Below, in pieces: positions 9,018 through 17,408 of a stretch of 64,000 nucleotides of DNA. Location of the stretch: NCBI GenBank assembly GCA_046328115.1, contig JAXLXE010000001.1, positions 2,480,001 to 2,544,000 of the forward strand, read 5' to 3'. Under the pieces are notes generated by a model that had not been told where the DNA came from, searched no databases, and saw nothing but the letters and a program-made list of their open reading frames with translations. Made by a program: the position numbers and the translations under genes. Position 1 is the stretch's first letter; each line of letters begins with the position of its first letter. The DNA comes from JAXLXE01 sp046328115 (GTDB taxonomy: Bacteria > Chloroflexota > UBA6077 > JACCZL01).

Positions 9018-9063
9018 CTTCCGTCCCAATTGGTCTCCGCCAACCGCCGCGGCGGCTGGCGCG

Positions 9064-9567
9064 TCAGCCGCCGTAGAACACGCGCTCGCCCAAGTCCTTC
9101 AGCCACAGGCTGGCGTCGTCGGGGCGGCCCTCCGGCTGCTTCGCCACGCCGGCTTCGACGACCTCACCCACGAAGATGGAGTGGTCGCCCTTCTCCACCG
9201 TCTCCACCAGGCGACACTCCACGTAGGCCGGCGTGTTGTCGAGAATCGGCGCGCCCGTGGTGCCCTTGTGGTAGGGCTCGCCTGAGATCGTGTTGCCCTG
9301 CTTCTCGGCCGGCTTGAAGAAGGCGAACGCCTGGCCCTGCTGGCCCTTGCCCAGCACGTTCAGAGCGAACGCTTTGGTCTGCTTGATCATCTCGTGCGAG
9401 TGCGAATCCGCCTTCACGCCCACCGCCACGAGCGGTGGCTGGAACGAGGCCTGGGTCACCCAGTTCACCGTGGCGGCTGAGACGGAGCCGTCGGCGCCCT
9501 CGGCGGTGAGCACGTACAGGCCGTAGGGGATCATCCGCAGCGCGGTCTTCTTGGCATCTGCATCCAT
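9064..9567 (-). CDS. Flavin reductase-like FMN-binding protein
   Basis: Flavin reductase/HpaC-type split-barrel domain (PF01613), 167 aa, full length. Typical features are the N-terminal MIPYGLYVLTAEG strand, SAATVNWVTQASFQPPLVAVGV (FMN contact) and the SH..I..T..FALNVLG block. These proteins reduce FMN with NAD(P)H for a partner monooxygenase or act as standalone flavoproteins. No monooxygenase gene is adjacent, so the partner is unknown. The ATG at 9567 follows GGGAGG by 9 nt; the much longer reading to 10356 is antisense to the beta-helix gene. A TACGAT -10-like hexamer lies at 9638-9643. Confidence 0.9.
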   Translation of the reverse strand: MDADAKKTALRMIPYGLYVLTAEGADGSVSAATVNWVTQASFQPPLVAVGVKADSHSHEMIKQTKAFALNVLGKGQQGQAFAFFKPAEKQGNTISGEPYHKGTTGAPILDNTPAYVECRLVETVEKGDHSIFVGEVVEAGVAKQPEGRPDDASLWLKDLGERVFYGG

Positions 9568-9775
9568 TGGACTGGACCTCCCGGTGGTGTCAGGTGTGGC
9601 TATCCTGGTGTTCCGCGCGAGAGCGGATACGCCGTCGATCGTAGCTGAATGCGCGCGCCGCGCGCCGCCCCTGGGCCCGTGAACCGACGCCGCCGGCGAG
9701 TCCCAAGGACATGGTGAAATACGTTCCCAGAGGCGGGCGACCCACGAGTACGGGGAGCCCTCGAGAGGTAGGCGC

Positions 9776-12157
9776 GTGGCTGGCAGTGTCGTCAGGGCTC
9801 CGAGCGATTCGCGAGGTCGGCTGCTCGCGCTCCGACGCGCGGCGACTCTCGCGCTGCTGCTGGCAGCGCTCTCACTCGCGCCCTCGCCCGCGCTTGCCGC
9901 TACGCTGACCGTCAACCGCTCAGACGACGCCGGCGACGGAACGTGCGACGCGACCTGCACACTGCGAGACGCCATCGCATCCGCCAACGTCGCGGGCGGC
10001 GCCGTCATCGTGTTCCAGCCCGGACTCACCAGCCCAATCACACTGGCCGGTTCCGAGCTGACCATCAGCAAATCGCTCACGATCAGCGGTCCGGGAGCGA
10101 GGATCCTGGCCGTTGACGCGGCCATGGCCAGCCGGGTGCTCTCCGTGACCGGCGGCTCGGCGCTCGTGCGCGGCCTCACGCTGAGCGGGGGCAATGCCTT
10201 CCTGGGCGGAGCCGTCACCAACGCGGCCACGCTCACCCTGGCGGACGTGGTGGTCTCCGGAAGCTCGACGACCACGGGCGGGGGCGGCGTGTTCAACGAC
10301 ACGGGCGCCACCCTGACCCTGACCGGCTCGACTCTCACCGGCAACTCCGCGGGCACCGCCGGCGGCGGCCTCTACAACCGCGGAACGACGTCTGCCACCA
10401 ACCTGACCATCTCGGGCAACGTCGCGGCAATCGGGCTCGGCGGTGGGATCCTGAACGAGGGGACCCTCTCCCTGACCAACGGGACGATCGCCTCGAACGG
10501 TGCCACGACCGGCGGCGGGATCTCCAACAGCGCCACACTCACGCTCAAGAACACGGTGGTCGCCAACCAGTCGTTCGGTGGCAACTGTTCCGGCACGCCG
10601 GCCGGGGGCGCGAGCAGCAACAACCTGCAGGATTCCGGGACCTCGTGTGGCGCCGGATTTGCCGTTGGAACAGTCGGACTCGGGCCGCTGACGGACAACG
10701 GGGGCCCGACGAACACGCACGCGCTGGTGGCAGGTTCTGCCGCTCTCAACACGGGCAGCAACGCCGCCTGCCCTGGCACGGATCAACGCGGCGCGCCGCG
10801 GGCCCAGACGGTGGCCGATCCGTGCGACATCGGCGCTTACGAGAAGGCGGCGTTCATCGTCACGAAGACAACTGACACGAACGACGGAGCCTGCAGCGTA
10901 CCCGACTGCTCGCTGCGCGAGGCACTGGCGGCGGCCGGGGCCGGCGACGCCATCGGCTTTGCTCCAGGTCTGGCGGGCACGATCACCCTTGGAGGCGCCG
11001 AGCTACCAGTCGCCAGATCGGTGTCGATCGTTGGCCCGGGCCCTGCCGTCCTCGCCGTGAGCGGCAATGGTGCCAGCCGCGTATTCAACGTGTCCGCGTC
11101 CGGCGTGACCATCAGCGGGCTCACCATCCGCGGCGGGAACGCGTTCAACGGCGGCGGCATCCTCAACAGCGGTGGACTCACCGTTCGCGGATCGACGATC
11201 ACCAGCAACGCCGCGTCCAACCTCGGCGGTGGGCTGTACAACGCCACGAATGCCTCGCTGGTTCTGGTGGCTTCGGTCGTCAGCGGCAACACGGTGATCG
11301 GTGGTGGCGGCGGAATCGTGAACGTGACCAGCGGCACGCTTGCGATCACCGATTCCGTCGTCAGTGGCAACTCCGCGACGGCCGGAGCCGGCGGCATCTA
11401 CAACGCGTTGAGCGGCACTGCCACGGTGGACAACAGCACGATCGCCGGGAACACGACGCCGCAGGCGGGCGGCGGCATCGTCAACGGTGGAACGATGACT
11501 CTGACGAGGTCCACGGTGAGCGGAAACGCATCGACCGGATTTGGCGGCGGCATCTCGAACTCGAAGACGTTGACCGCGGTCAACAGTACGGTGAGCGGCA
11601 ACACCGCGGGTGCTGGCCAGGGTGGAGGAGTCTATAACTCGCGCGACCTGCTGGCCACCAATCTGACTATCACGGCGAACACGGCGGGAGTGGGTCTCGG
11701 TGGCGGACTCCGAAACGTGTCCGGAACGGCGATCCTCAGAAACACGCTCGTGGCCAACCAGGTCGCGGGCGACAACTGCTCCGGCACGCCCGCGGATGCC
11801 GCCAGCGTAGCCAATCTTCAAGACGTTGGGCCTAGCTGCGGTACGGGGTTCGCCATCAATCCCGCCATCAACCTGGGACCGCTTCAGCTCAACGGCGGTC
11901 TCACGAAGTCGCACGCCATCGGTGCGGGCAGCGCGGCGATCGACGCCGGCAACAACGCCGTGTGTCCCCCCACTGACCAGCGTGGATCCTCGCGGCCGCA
12001 GCACGGGAGCTGCGACGTGGGCGCGTTCGAGACGCTTTTCCCCAGCCCGCGGTACGGCGCCGAGGTCGCCGCGCCGGGGCCGCCGCCGCCCGCGCACCGC
12101 GCGCCGGCGCAGTCCGCTGGCACAATCCCTCGGCGCTCGCCGCTGCCACGCCCCTGA
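9776..12157 (+). CDS. Secreted CSLREA / right-handed beta-helix protein
   Basis: Exported surface or extracellular protein, 793 aa. The signal peptide ends near residue 42 (PALAA). Two homologous modules follow. Each starts with a Cys-bearing CSLREA-type motif (CDATCTLRDAIASAN; CSVPDCSLREALAAA), continues through about ten GGG(I/L/V)xN coils of a parallel beta-helix, and ends in the choice-of-anchor Q-like block GP(L)..NGG.T.(T/S)HA(L/I)..GS.A(L/I).(T/A)G. This shows an internal gene duplication. The tail is Pro/Ala/Arg-rich with no LPxTG or membrane anchor. The beta-helix could bind or cleave polysaccharide, but no catalytic residues can be assigned. GTG start with GAGAGGTAGG upstream. A sugar-acid operon follows 34 bp downstream. 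Confidence 0.8.
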   Translation: MAGSVVRAPSDSRGRLLALRRAATLALLLAALSLAPSPALAATLTVNRSDDAGDGTCDATCTLRDAIASANVAGGAVIVFQPGLTSPITLAGSELTISKSLTISGPGARILAVDAAMASRVLSVTGGSALVRGLTLSGGNAFLGGAVTNAATLTLADVVVSGSSTTTGGGGVFNDTGATLTLTGSTLTGNSAGTAGGGLYNRGTTSATNLTISGNVAAIGLGGGILNEGTLSLTNGTIASNGATTGGGISNSATLTLKNTVVANQSFGGNCSGTPAGGASSNNLQDSGTSCGAGFAVGTVGLGPLTDNGGPTNTHALVAGSAALNTGSNAACPGTDQRGAPRAQTVADPCDIGAYEKAAFIVTKTTDTNDGACSVPDCSLREALAAAGAGDAIGFAPGLAGTITLGGAELPVARSVSIVGPGPAVLAVSGNGASRVFNVSASGVTISGLTIRGGNAFNGGGILNSGGLTVRGSTITSNAASNLGGGLYNATNASLVLVASVVSGNTVIGGGGGIVNVTSGTLAITDSVVSGNSATAGAGGIYNALSGTATVDNSTIAGNTTPQAGGGIVNGGTMTLTRSTVSGNASTGFGGGISNSKTLTAVNSTVSGNTAGAGQGGGVYNSRDLLATNLTITANTAGVGLGGGLRNVSGTAILRNTLVANQVAGDNCSGTPADAASVANLQDVGPSCGTGFAINPAINLGPLQLNGGLTKSHAIGAGSAAIDAGNNAVCPPTDQRGSSRPQHGSCDVGAFETLFPSPRYGAEVAAPGPPPPAHRAPAQSAGTIPRRSPLPRP

Positions 12158-12191
12158 GGCTCGGCTGCCGCCACACGCCGAGGAGTCCGCC

Positions 12192-13385
12192 ATGAAGATC
12201 ACCGATCTCAAGGTCTACGTTGTCGATGCCTTCGCGGCAGGAGCGGTCAACAGGCCCGCCGCCGCGCTGAGCGAGGGCTGGACGCTGGCCTGGACGTTCG
12301 TGCGTGTCGACACGGATGAGGGCATCTCCGGCTTCGGTGAGGCCAGCAATTTTCCGGGCAACGGCAGCCTCATCATCGGCGACGCGCTCCGCCGCCTGAA
12401 GGAGCTCGTGGTGGGCGAGGACCCGGCGGACATCAACCGTCTCTGGCACAAGCTCTTCCGCAAGGCCGCCTACCTGGGGCCGCGCGGGCTGCCCACCGCC
12501 GTTGTCAGCGCCGTTGACATCGCGCTGTGGGACATCAAGGGCAAGGCGCTCGGTCGGCCTGTGTACGACCTGCTGGGCGGCAAGGTCCGTCCCAGCGTGC
12601 CGCTCTACGCGAACGGCTGGTTCACCGGATGCCAGACGCCCCAGCAGTACGCCGACGCCGCCCGCAAGGTAGTGGCGGACGGCCACGTCGCCATGAAGCT
12701 GGACCCGTTTCTGGAGATGCAGCCGTTCCACACTGGCTATCTGGCCGGCCAGATCTCGGCGGCCGGCGAGGATCATGGTGTGAACATCGTGGCCGCCGTC
12801 CGCGAGGCGGTGGGTCCCGCCGTGGAGATCCTCATCGATGCGCACGGGCACTACAACGTGCCCACCGCGGTGCGGGTCTGTCGCCGCCTCGAGCCGTTCA
12901 AGATCGGCTGGTTCGAGGAGCCCGTTCCGCCCGAGAGCGTGCAGGCGCTGCGCTCCGTGCGCGAGCAGGTCTCCGTACCCATCTGCGTGGGCGAGCGCCT
13001 CTACACCCGCTGGGACTTCCTGCCGATCCTGGAGCAGCGGCTCACAGATTTCATCATGCCGGACGTCGTGTGGACCGGCGGCATCAGCGAGCTGCTGCGG
13101 ATCGCCACTCTGGCGGAGACCTACCATGTGCCCATCTCCCCCCACAACGCCATGGGTCCGCTCCAGATCGTCGCTGGCTCGCACGTGGCTATGACCGTGC
13201 CCAACTTCTACCGCCTGGAGCACAGTATCTCGTTCATCCCGCCGTATCAGGCGTGTTTGCGCGACCCGATCGAGTTCGACGGCAGCCAGATCCACCTCTC
13301 GACCCGGCCGGGTCTTGGCCACGATTTAGACGTGGAGGTGCTCCGTGCCCACCCGGCGGCCGGCTGGGTGAACGATCCCGAGTGA
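12192..13385 (+). CDS. MR/MLE enolase-superfamily sugar-acid dehydratase
   Basis: Mandelate racemase/muconate lactonizing family enzyme, 397 aa, closest in pattern to D-galactonate dehydratase and relatives. The metal ligands are Asp216, Glu242 and Glu268 (LIDAHGHY, WFEEP, GERLY). Lys169 (MKLDP) and His318 (SPHNAMGP) are the general acid/base residues, and His218 fits the DxH variant of the DgoD group. It probably dehydrates an aldonate or aldarate to a 2-keto-3-deoxy acid. The ATG follows GAGGAG by 7 nt; longer readings overlap the preceding gene. It heads a same-strand set with an HpcH/HpaI aldolase and a uronate-dehydrogenase-like enzyme, which fits an oxidative uronate or aldarate pathway. 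Exact substrate unknown. Confidence 0.85.
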   Translation: MKITDLKVYVVDAFAAGAVNRPAAALSEGWTLAWTFVRVDTDEGISGFGEASNFPGNGSLIIGDALRRLKELVVGEDPADINRLWHKLFRKAAYLGPRGLPTAVVSAVDIALWDIKGKALGRPVYDLLGGKVRPSVPLYANGWFTGCQTPQQYADAARKVVADGHVAMKLDPFLEMQPFHTGYLAGQISAAGEDHGVNIVAAVREAVGPAVEILIDAHGHYNVPTAVRVCRRLEPFKIGWFEEPVPPESVQALRSVREQVSVPICVGERLYTRWDFLPILEQRLTDFIMPDVVWTGGISELLRIATLAETYHVPISPHNAMGPLQIVAGSHVAMTVPNFYRLEHSISFIPPYQACLRDPIEFDGSQIHLSTRPGLGHDLDVEVLRAHPAAGWVNDPE

Positions 13386-13448
13386 TCGGGCGGTCGCTTG
13401 TCGTATCCTGTGGCCGAATTCAGACGACGCATGGCTGAGGTACCGCAC

Positions 13449-14408
13449 ATGGCAACGCGCATCAACAGAGCCATCGACCTGCTCTCGCAGGACCAGCCCA
13501 TCTACTACATGGGCGGACACACTGGACACGTCCTCACCCGCGAGCAGGGGCGCAAAGACGCCAAGACCTGGGCGGACTACATCAACGTGGGCATGGAGCA
13601 CGGGTCCTTCGACATGGCCGGGCTCGCCGAGTACATGGAGGGACTGGTGGAGGGTGGACCCACCAACTCCGGCCACCGCACTCCCGCGGTCATCGTGGAG
13701 GCGCCGGTCAACGGCATCAATGAGGACCACATCCTGTACAACGCCTGGCAGTTCCGCCAGATCCTGGCGCGCGGTGTCCACGGCATCCTGCTGTGCCAGG
13801 TAGAGACCCCAGAGGCCGCACGCGCGTTCGTGGAGTCTTGCCGCTTCCCCAACAACACCATCGGCACGGATCCGTCCTTCGCTGATCCAGTCGCCCGCAT
13901 GCGGGGTGCCGTCCGCGCGGCGGCCGGCCACAAGGACGGGCGGCCGCTGCTGGGCCTGGGCACGCGCGGCCGCGGATCGGAGCCCACCGCCGCGCACATC
14001 TGGGACCTCAGCATCTCTGACTACATCCTGCGCTGCGACCCCTGGCCGCTCAACCCGAACGGCGAGCTACTCCTGGGCGTGAAGCTGGAGAGCCCAGAGG
14101 GGATCGCCCGGGCAGACGAGATCCTGGCCGTGCCTGGCCTGGGCTTCGCTGAGATGGGCCCTGGCGACCTTGGCCTGGCGCTGAAGGGCTTCACCACCAC
14201 CATCCGTGACTACCCACCGGAGATGGTGGAGGCCCGCAACAAGGTCTTCGCGGCCTGCAAGCGGTACGGGATCGCCTTCCTGGAGAGCGCGGGAACGCCG
14301 GAGACCGTGGGTAAGAAGATCGACGAGGGCATCCGCGTGTTCGCCGGCCACAGCGAGGAGAACGCCAAGGCCGGCCGCGCCTATTCCAAGCGCGCCATGC
14401 CAGTCTGA
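13449..14408 (+). CDS. HpcH/HpaI-family aldolase
   Basis: Class II, metal-dependent aldolase of the HpcH/HpaI/citrate-lyase-beta family, 319 aa. The conserved active-site region GMEHGSFD follows the first strand; the metal ligands are the Glu in KLESPEG and the Asp in MGPGDLG. Family members cleave 2-keto-3-deoxy sugar acids to pyruvate (or tartronate semialdehyde) and an aldehyde. Following an enolase-type dehydratase, this is the expected next step. I chose the ATG at 13449 because GAGG lies 8 nt upstream; ATG 13431 and TTG 13398 lack a site. It is longer than the 250-270 residues of GarL/HpaI, mainly through insertions after the central strands. Confidence 0.85.
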   Translation: MATRINRAIDLLSQDQPIYYMGGHTGHVLTREQGRKDAKTWADYINVGMEHGSFDMAGLAEYMEGLVEGGPTNSGHRTPAVIVEAPVNGINEDHILYNAWQFRQILARGVHGILLCQVETPEAARAFVESCRFPNNTIGTDPSFADPVARMRGAVRAAAGHKDGRPLLGLGTRGRGSEPTAAHIWDLSISDYILRCDPWPLNPNGELLLGVKLESPEGIARADEILAVPGLGFAEMGPGDLGLALKGFTTTIRDYPPEMVEARNKVFAACKRYGIAFLESAGTPETVGKKIDEGIRVFAGHSEENAKAGRAYSKRAMPV

Positions 14409-14418
14409 GGGAGGCCCC

Positions 14419-14631
14419 ATGCCGTATCTCGCCCCGTACCATCTGGCAGAGCAGCACGCCGCGGCGCTGATCGGCCCGCTCGCCGCCACGGTAGCTGACC
14501 TCGAAAGCCGAGCGGCCCACTTCGCCGCTCGGCTCGAGCTGTCTGACGCCGATAGAGCGTCCGTCCTCGCGGCCCAGCGCGTCCTCGCTGACGCCCGCGC
14601 CGCCCTGGCGCGGATCCAATCAGGCGGTTAG
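14419..14631 (+). CDS. Small alpha-helical protein of unknown function
   Basis: A 70-residue Ala-rich protein (MPYLAPYHLAEQHAAALIGP start) made almost wholly of predicted amphipathic helix; no Cys, no membrane segment, no known domain recognised. Expression looks real: GAGGGAGG lies 4-8 nt before the ATG, and the gene sits 10 bp after the aldolase and 38 bp before the dehydrogenase. It could be an accessory or assembly subunit of one of these enzymes; that is only a guess from position. Confidence 0.65.
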   Translation: MPYLAPYHLAEQHAAALIGPLAATVADLESRAAHFAARLELSDADRASVLAAQRVLADARAALARIQSGG

Positions 14632-14669
14632 GGACCCCGTGAACCGCCGCACCGTCAGGAGATGATGCA

Positions 14670-15416
14670 GTGACAGCCACCAAGAAGCGCGTGCTGATCA
14701 CCGGCGCTGCCGGTCGCATCGGCAGCAGCCTGGCAGAGCACCTGAAAGACCGCTACGACCTCCGCGTCCACTACCACCGCACCATCCCGGACAACCCCCC
14801 GGTGGCGGATCGGGTGATCGCGGACATCTCGAAGTACGAGCAGATCGCGCCCGCCCTGGAGGGCATGGACGCGGTGGTCCACATGGCCGGCGAGCCCAGC
14901 ACTCGGGGCACGTGGGAGAGCGTCCGCTCCAAGAACATCGATGGCACCTACAACGTGCTGGAGGCCGCCCGCGTCGCCGGCGTCAAGAAGGTCATCTTTG
15001 CCTCCACCAACCACGTGATGGGCATGTACGATCGGGACCAGGCCTGGCCGGTCTACGCCAGTCAACCGGTCCGACCAGACTCGCTCTACGGCGTGTCCAA
15101 GGCGTTCGGCGAGGCCCTGGGCCGCCACTATCACGACCGTTACGGCATGAGTGTCATCTGTCTACGCATCGGCTGGTTCCTGCCCGAGCCCAAGGATGAG
15201 ATCGGCCGGTGGATGTGGCTCAGCCCGCGTGACTGCGCCCAGGTGACCTGGCGGGCCATCGAGAGCGACCTGGGCTTTGGCATCTTCTACGCGATCTCGC
15301 GGAACAGCCGGCGCCACTGGGACATCACGGACACCATGCAGAAGCTCGGCTACGAGCCTCAGGATGACGCCGAAGACCACGCCGCGAGGCTGGACGCGCT
15401 CAGCAAAGAGGGCTGA
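14670..15416 (+). CDS. NAD-dependent epimerase/dehydratase, uronate-dehydrogenase-like
   Basis: Extended SDR, 248 aa. The NAD motif is GAAGRIG, the Asp of VIADI follows beta-3, STNHVMG carries the active-site Ser region, and YGVSK gives the catalytic Tyr-Lys pair. The compact length and the SRNSRRHWD C-terminal region match bacterial uronate dehydrogenases, which oxidise galacturonate or glucuronate to the aldarolactone. The neighbouring dehydratase and aldolase support a role in oxidative sugar-acid breakdown. GTG start with GGAG about 8 nt upstream. NDP-sugar epimerase activity is the alternative; the short C-terminal domain argues against it. Confidence 0.8.
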   Translation: MTATKKRVLITGAAGRIGSSLAEHLKDRYDLRVHYHRTIPDNPPVADRVIADISKYEQIAPALEGMDAVVHMAGEPSTRGTWESVRSKNIDGTYNVLEAARVAGVKKVIFASTNHVMGMYDRDQAWPVYASQPVRPDSLYGVSKAFGEALGRHYHDRYGMSVICLRIGWFLPEPKDEIGRWMWLSPRDCAQVTWRAIESDLGFGIFYAISRNSRRHWDITDTMQKLGYEPQDDAEDHAARLDALSKEG

Positions 15417-15440
15417 TCGCCACCCTGGGCTGTAACCAAC

Positions 15441-15474
15441 CCCGTGCCGCGGCTACAATGGGCCGCGGCACGGG
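15441..15474 (+). promoter_or_regulatory. Perfect hairpin overlapping the ridA ribosome-binding site
   Basis: Arms CCCGTGCCGCGGC and GCCGCGGCACGGG (13 bp) enclose TACAATGG. The 3' arm ends inside the GGGAGGG that serves ridA, so folding would hide the start signal. The loop also holds TACAAT, a good -10 hexamer; if transcription starts just beyond it, the hairpin would not form in that RNA. It could also terminate the upstream operon. Confidence 0.5.
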
Positions 15475-15483
15475 AGGGAAAGC

Positions 15484-15885
15484 ATGCGGATGCTCCATCC
15501 GCCAGATTGGGCACGACCGCAGGGCTACTCGCACGGAGTGGCGGCGGAAGGACGGCTGGTGTTCACGGCTGGCCAGCTAGGCTGCCTGCCGGATGGCTCC
15601 TTCGTGGCCAACAATTTCGTGGCGCAGGCCCGCCAGGCGTTGCTAAACGTGGTCGCCGTGCTGGCTGAGGCCGGCGCCAGCCCTGAGCACATCGTCCGAC
15701 TCAACTGGTACGTGCTGGACCGCTACGAATACCTCGAGACACAGCGCGAGCTGCACCGGATCTACCTCGAGATCATCGGCGAGCATTTCCCCGCGATGAC
15801 GGTGCTGGACATAGACGGCCTGGTGGAGGAGGAGGCGCTCCTCCAGATCGAGGCCACCGCCGTGATTCCAGACGGCCACGCCTGA
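15484..15885 (+). CDS. RidA (YjgF/UK114) family protein
   Basis: Small trimeric enamine/imine deaminase family, 133 aa. Visible features are FTAGQLG in the second strand, the buried helix QARQALLNVVAVLAEAGAS and HIVRLNWYV. The terminal segment reads EALLQIEATAVIP, where the usual RidA active-site Arg of (R/P)..(V/I)E(V/I)EA.A is not obvious, so it may belong to a non-RidA subgroup with another hydrolytic role. GGGAGGG lies 6 nt before the ATG. It follows the sugar-acid operon and may remove reactive keto/enamine intermediates, or a lactone. It converges with the next gene, 10 bp apart. Confidence 0.85.
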   Translation: MRMLHPPDWARPQGYSHGVAAEGRLVFTAGQLGCLPDGSFVANNFVAQARQALLNVVAVLAEAGASPEHIVRLNWYVLDRYEYLETQRELHRIYLEIIGEHFPAMTVLDIDGLVEEEALLQIEATAVIPDGHA

Positions 15886-15895
15886 CCCGTCGAAA

Positions 15896-17317
15896 TCAGG
15901 GGAAGATCTGACGGCTGGGAGCCCGCAGCAGCACCACCGCGCTGAACTGGGTGGACGAGCCCCGGTCGCCAACGAGCTTCGCGATCTCGGTATGGTAGCG
16001 CGGCTCCCAGCTCACCGGTCGGTACAGGCAGCGAATCTCGTCCACCCGGCGGGCCTGGCGCTGGAAGTCCGCTAGCGACTCCGGCACCACCAGCCGCTCG
16101 GCCGGACGGTCTGGCAGGTAGAACTGGAACAGCTCGGCGCCACCGCCCAGACCGCACAGTAGGCTCGACGCGGGCAGCCCCTCGGCGGCGCTGATCGCCG
16201 CGGCACGAAAGCCCTCGTCCACCGCGATGCTCCCCGACCTCGCAACCCACAGCGTGGCTGCCATCACCATGGCGGCCCCGCTGAGCACCATGGCAACTCG
16301 GCGACGGACGCCCGCGAGCGCGGCGGACGGCACGCACAGTCCGGTCGCCAGCGCAATGCACAGCAACGGCAGCCAGTACACGTAGAACCGCGCGAACAGA
16401 TCAATCGGGCGCGCGACCCAGCCGATCAGCAGCGGGGCCAGCAGCGAGATCCCCAGTAGCCAGCCGTGTCGACGGTTGTGGCGGGCAAGCCACCACCAGC
16501 CGACGCCCACAAACGCGGACAGGATCAGCTCCGGCAGCGACCCAACGTGGCCCAGGAGCTCGTCTACCACCAGGTGGGGGAAGAGCGGCGCGAACGAGCC
16601 GCCGGCGGTTCGGCGCAGGCTGTTGAAGAGGCCAGGCAGGAGCGGGGCGTGGAGCAGGACGGTCAGGCCTCCCGCGGCGACGGAGACGGGCAGGAACGGC
16701 GGCAAGAGCGTCCTGCCTACCGAATGGCGCCGCCACTCGGCCACCGCCAGCAGAGCATGGCTCAGCGTCACCATCAGCCCAAACAGGTGGAACCAGGCTC
16801 CCAGGCCAGACGCGGCCACATACGCGGTGGTCCAGGGCGACCGCCAGGTACGCCAGCGGAGGAACGCCACCGTTGCCACGGTGGAGCACAGGATCATGCC
16901 GGTGTAGCCACGCGCGGAGACGCTCCAGAGCACGTGCGGCGGTGAGATGGCCAACAGCCCGGCCGCCAGCACTCCCACCACGCCTCCCGCCATGGTGCGT
17001 CCGAGCCACCAGGTCGCGGCGACGCCCCCTATCCCCAAGACGAATGCCGGCAGGCGGATCGCCCACTCTGAGCGCCCCAGGAGTGCGACGGCCAGCTTGG
17101 CGGAGAGCGAGTACGCGACGTGATTGTTGAAGTCCAGGTACGTCGAGACTGTCCGCCACGCGTCCACATCCACGAACTTGGTCATCGTGAACAACTCGTC
17201 GTAGCCCAGCCCGCGCGTCATCGACGGCCAGCGCAACAGCGCAGCCAGCGCGCAGGCGGCCGCCAGGCCCACCCATTCATCACGGCTGATTCGCTCGCGG
17301 GGTGTCTCGACGCTCAC
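15896..17317 (-). CDS. GT39-type (PMT/ArnT-like) membrane glycosyltransferase
   Basis: Polytopic membrane protein, 473 aa, with about ten hydrophobic segments and GYDELFT at the start of the first outer loop. The Asp-Glu pair there is the catalytic signature of GT-C enzymes that use polyprenyl-phosphate sugars. HAPLLPGL and FARFYVYWLPLL match the membrane core. A soluble C-terminal region of about 100 residues follows (GLGGGAELFQFYLPDRPAERL). It has no propeller fusion, unlike the GT39 protein at 2148. GTG start; no Shine-Dalgarno sequence. It is divergent from a leaderless amidohydrolase gene 91 bp away. Acceptor and sugar unknown. Confidence 0.8.
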   Translation of the reverse strand: MSVETPRERISRDEWVGLAAACALAALLRWPSMTRGLGYDELFTMTKFVDVDAWRTVSTYLDFNNHVAYSLSAKLAVALLGRSEWAIRLPAFVLGIGGVAATWWLGRTMAGGVVGVLAAGLLAISPPHVLWSVSARGYTGMILCSTVATVAFLRWRTWRSPWTTAYVAASGLGAWFHLFGLMVTLSHALLAVAEWRRHSVGRTLLPPFLPVSVAAGGLTVLLHAPLLPGLFNSLRRTAGGSFAPLFPHLVVDELLGHVGSLPELILSAFVGVGWWWLARHNRRHGWLLGISLLAPLLIGWVARPIDLFARFYVYWLPLLCIALATGLCVPSAALAGVRRRVAMVLSGAAMVMAATLWVARSGSIAVDEGFRAAAISAAEGLPASSLLCGLGGGAELFQFYLPDRPAERLVVPESLADFQRQARRVDEIRCLYRPVSWEPRYHTEIAKLVGDRGSSTQFSAVVLLRAPSRQIFP

Positions 17318-17396
17318 ACCTGATTCGATCGCGGGGACACCCGGTCAGTCATGGCGCGGGCTAGGGTAGCCGATGCCGTCGCCGAGCGGCCCGCCC

Positions 17397-17402
17397 TATA
17401 CT
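17397..17402 (+). promoter_or_regulatory. -10 hexamer of a leaderless gene
   Basis: TATACT ends 6 nt before the ATG at 17409, so the predicted transcription start is the A of the start codon. No ribosome-binding site is present. Confidence 0.65.
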
Positions 17403-17408
17403 GCGCCC

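Noticed and set aside
9064..10356. Long minus-strand frame of 430 codons over the flavin reductase region
   Set aside because: Only the last 167 codons match flavin reductase and have a ribosome-binding site; the rest is antisense to the beta-helix gene.
9776..12157. Repeats in the beta-helix gene as a DNA repeat or CRISPR-like array
   Set aside because: They are protein-level repeats (GGGxxN coils), divergent at DNA level and in one frame.
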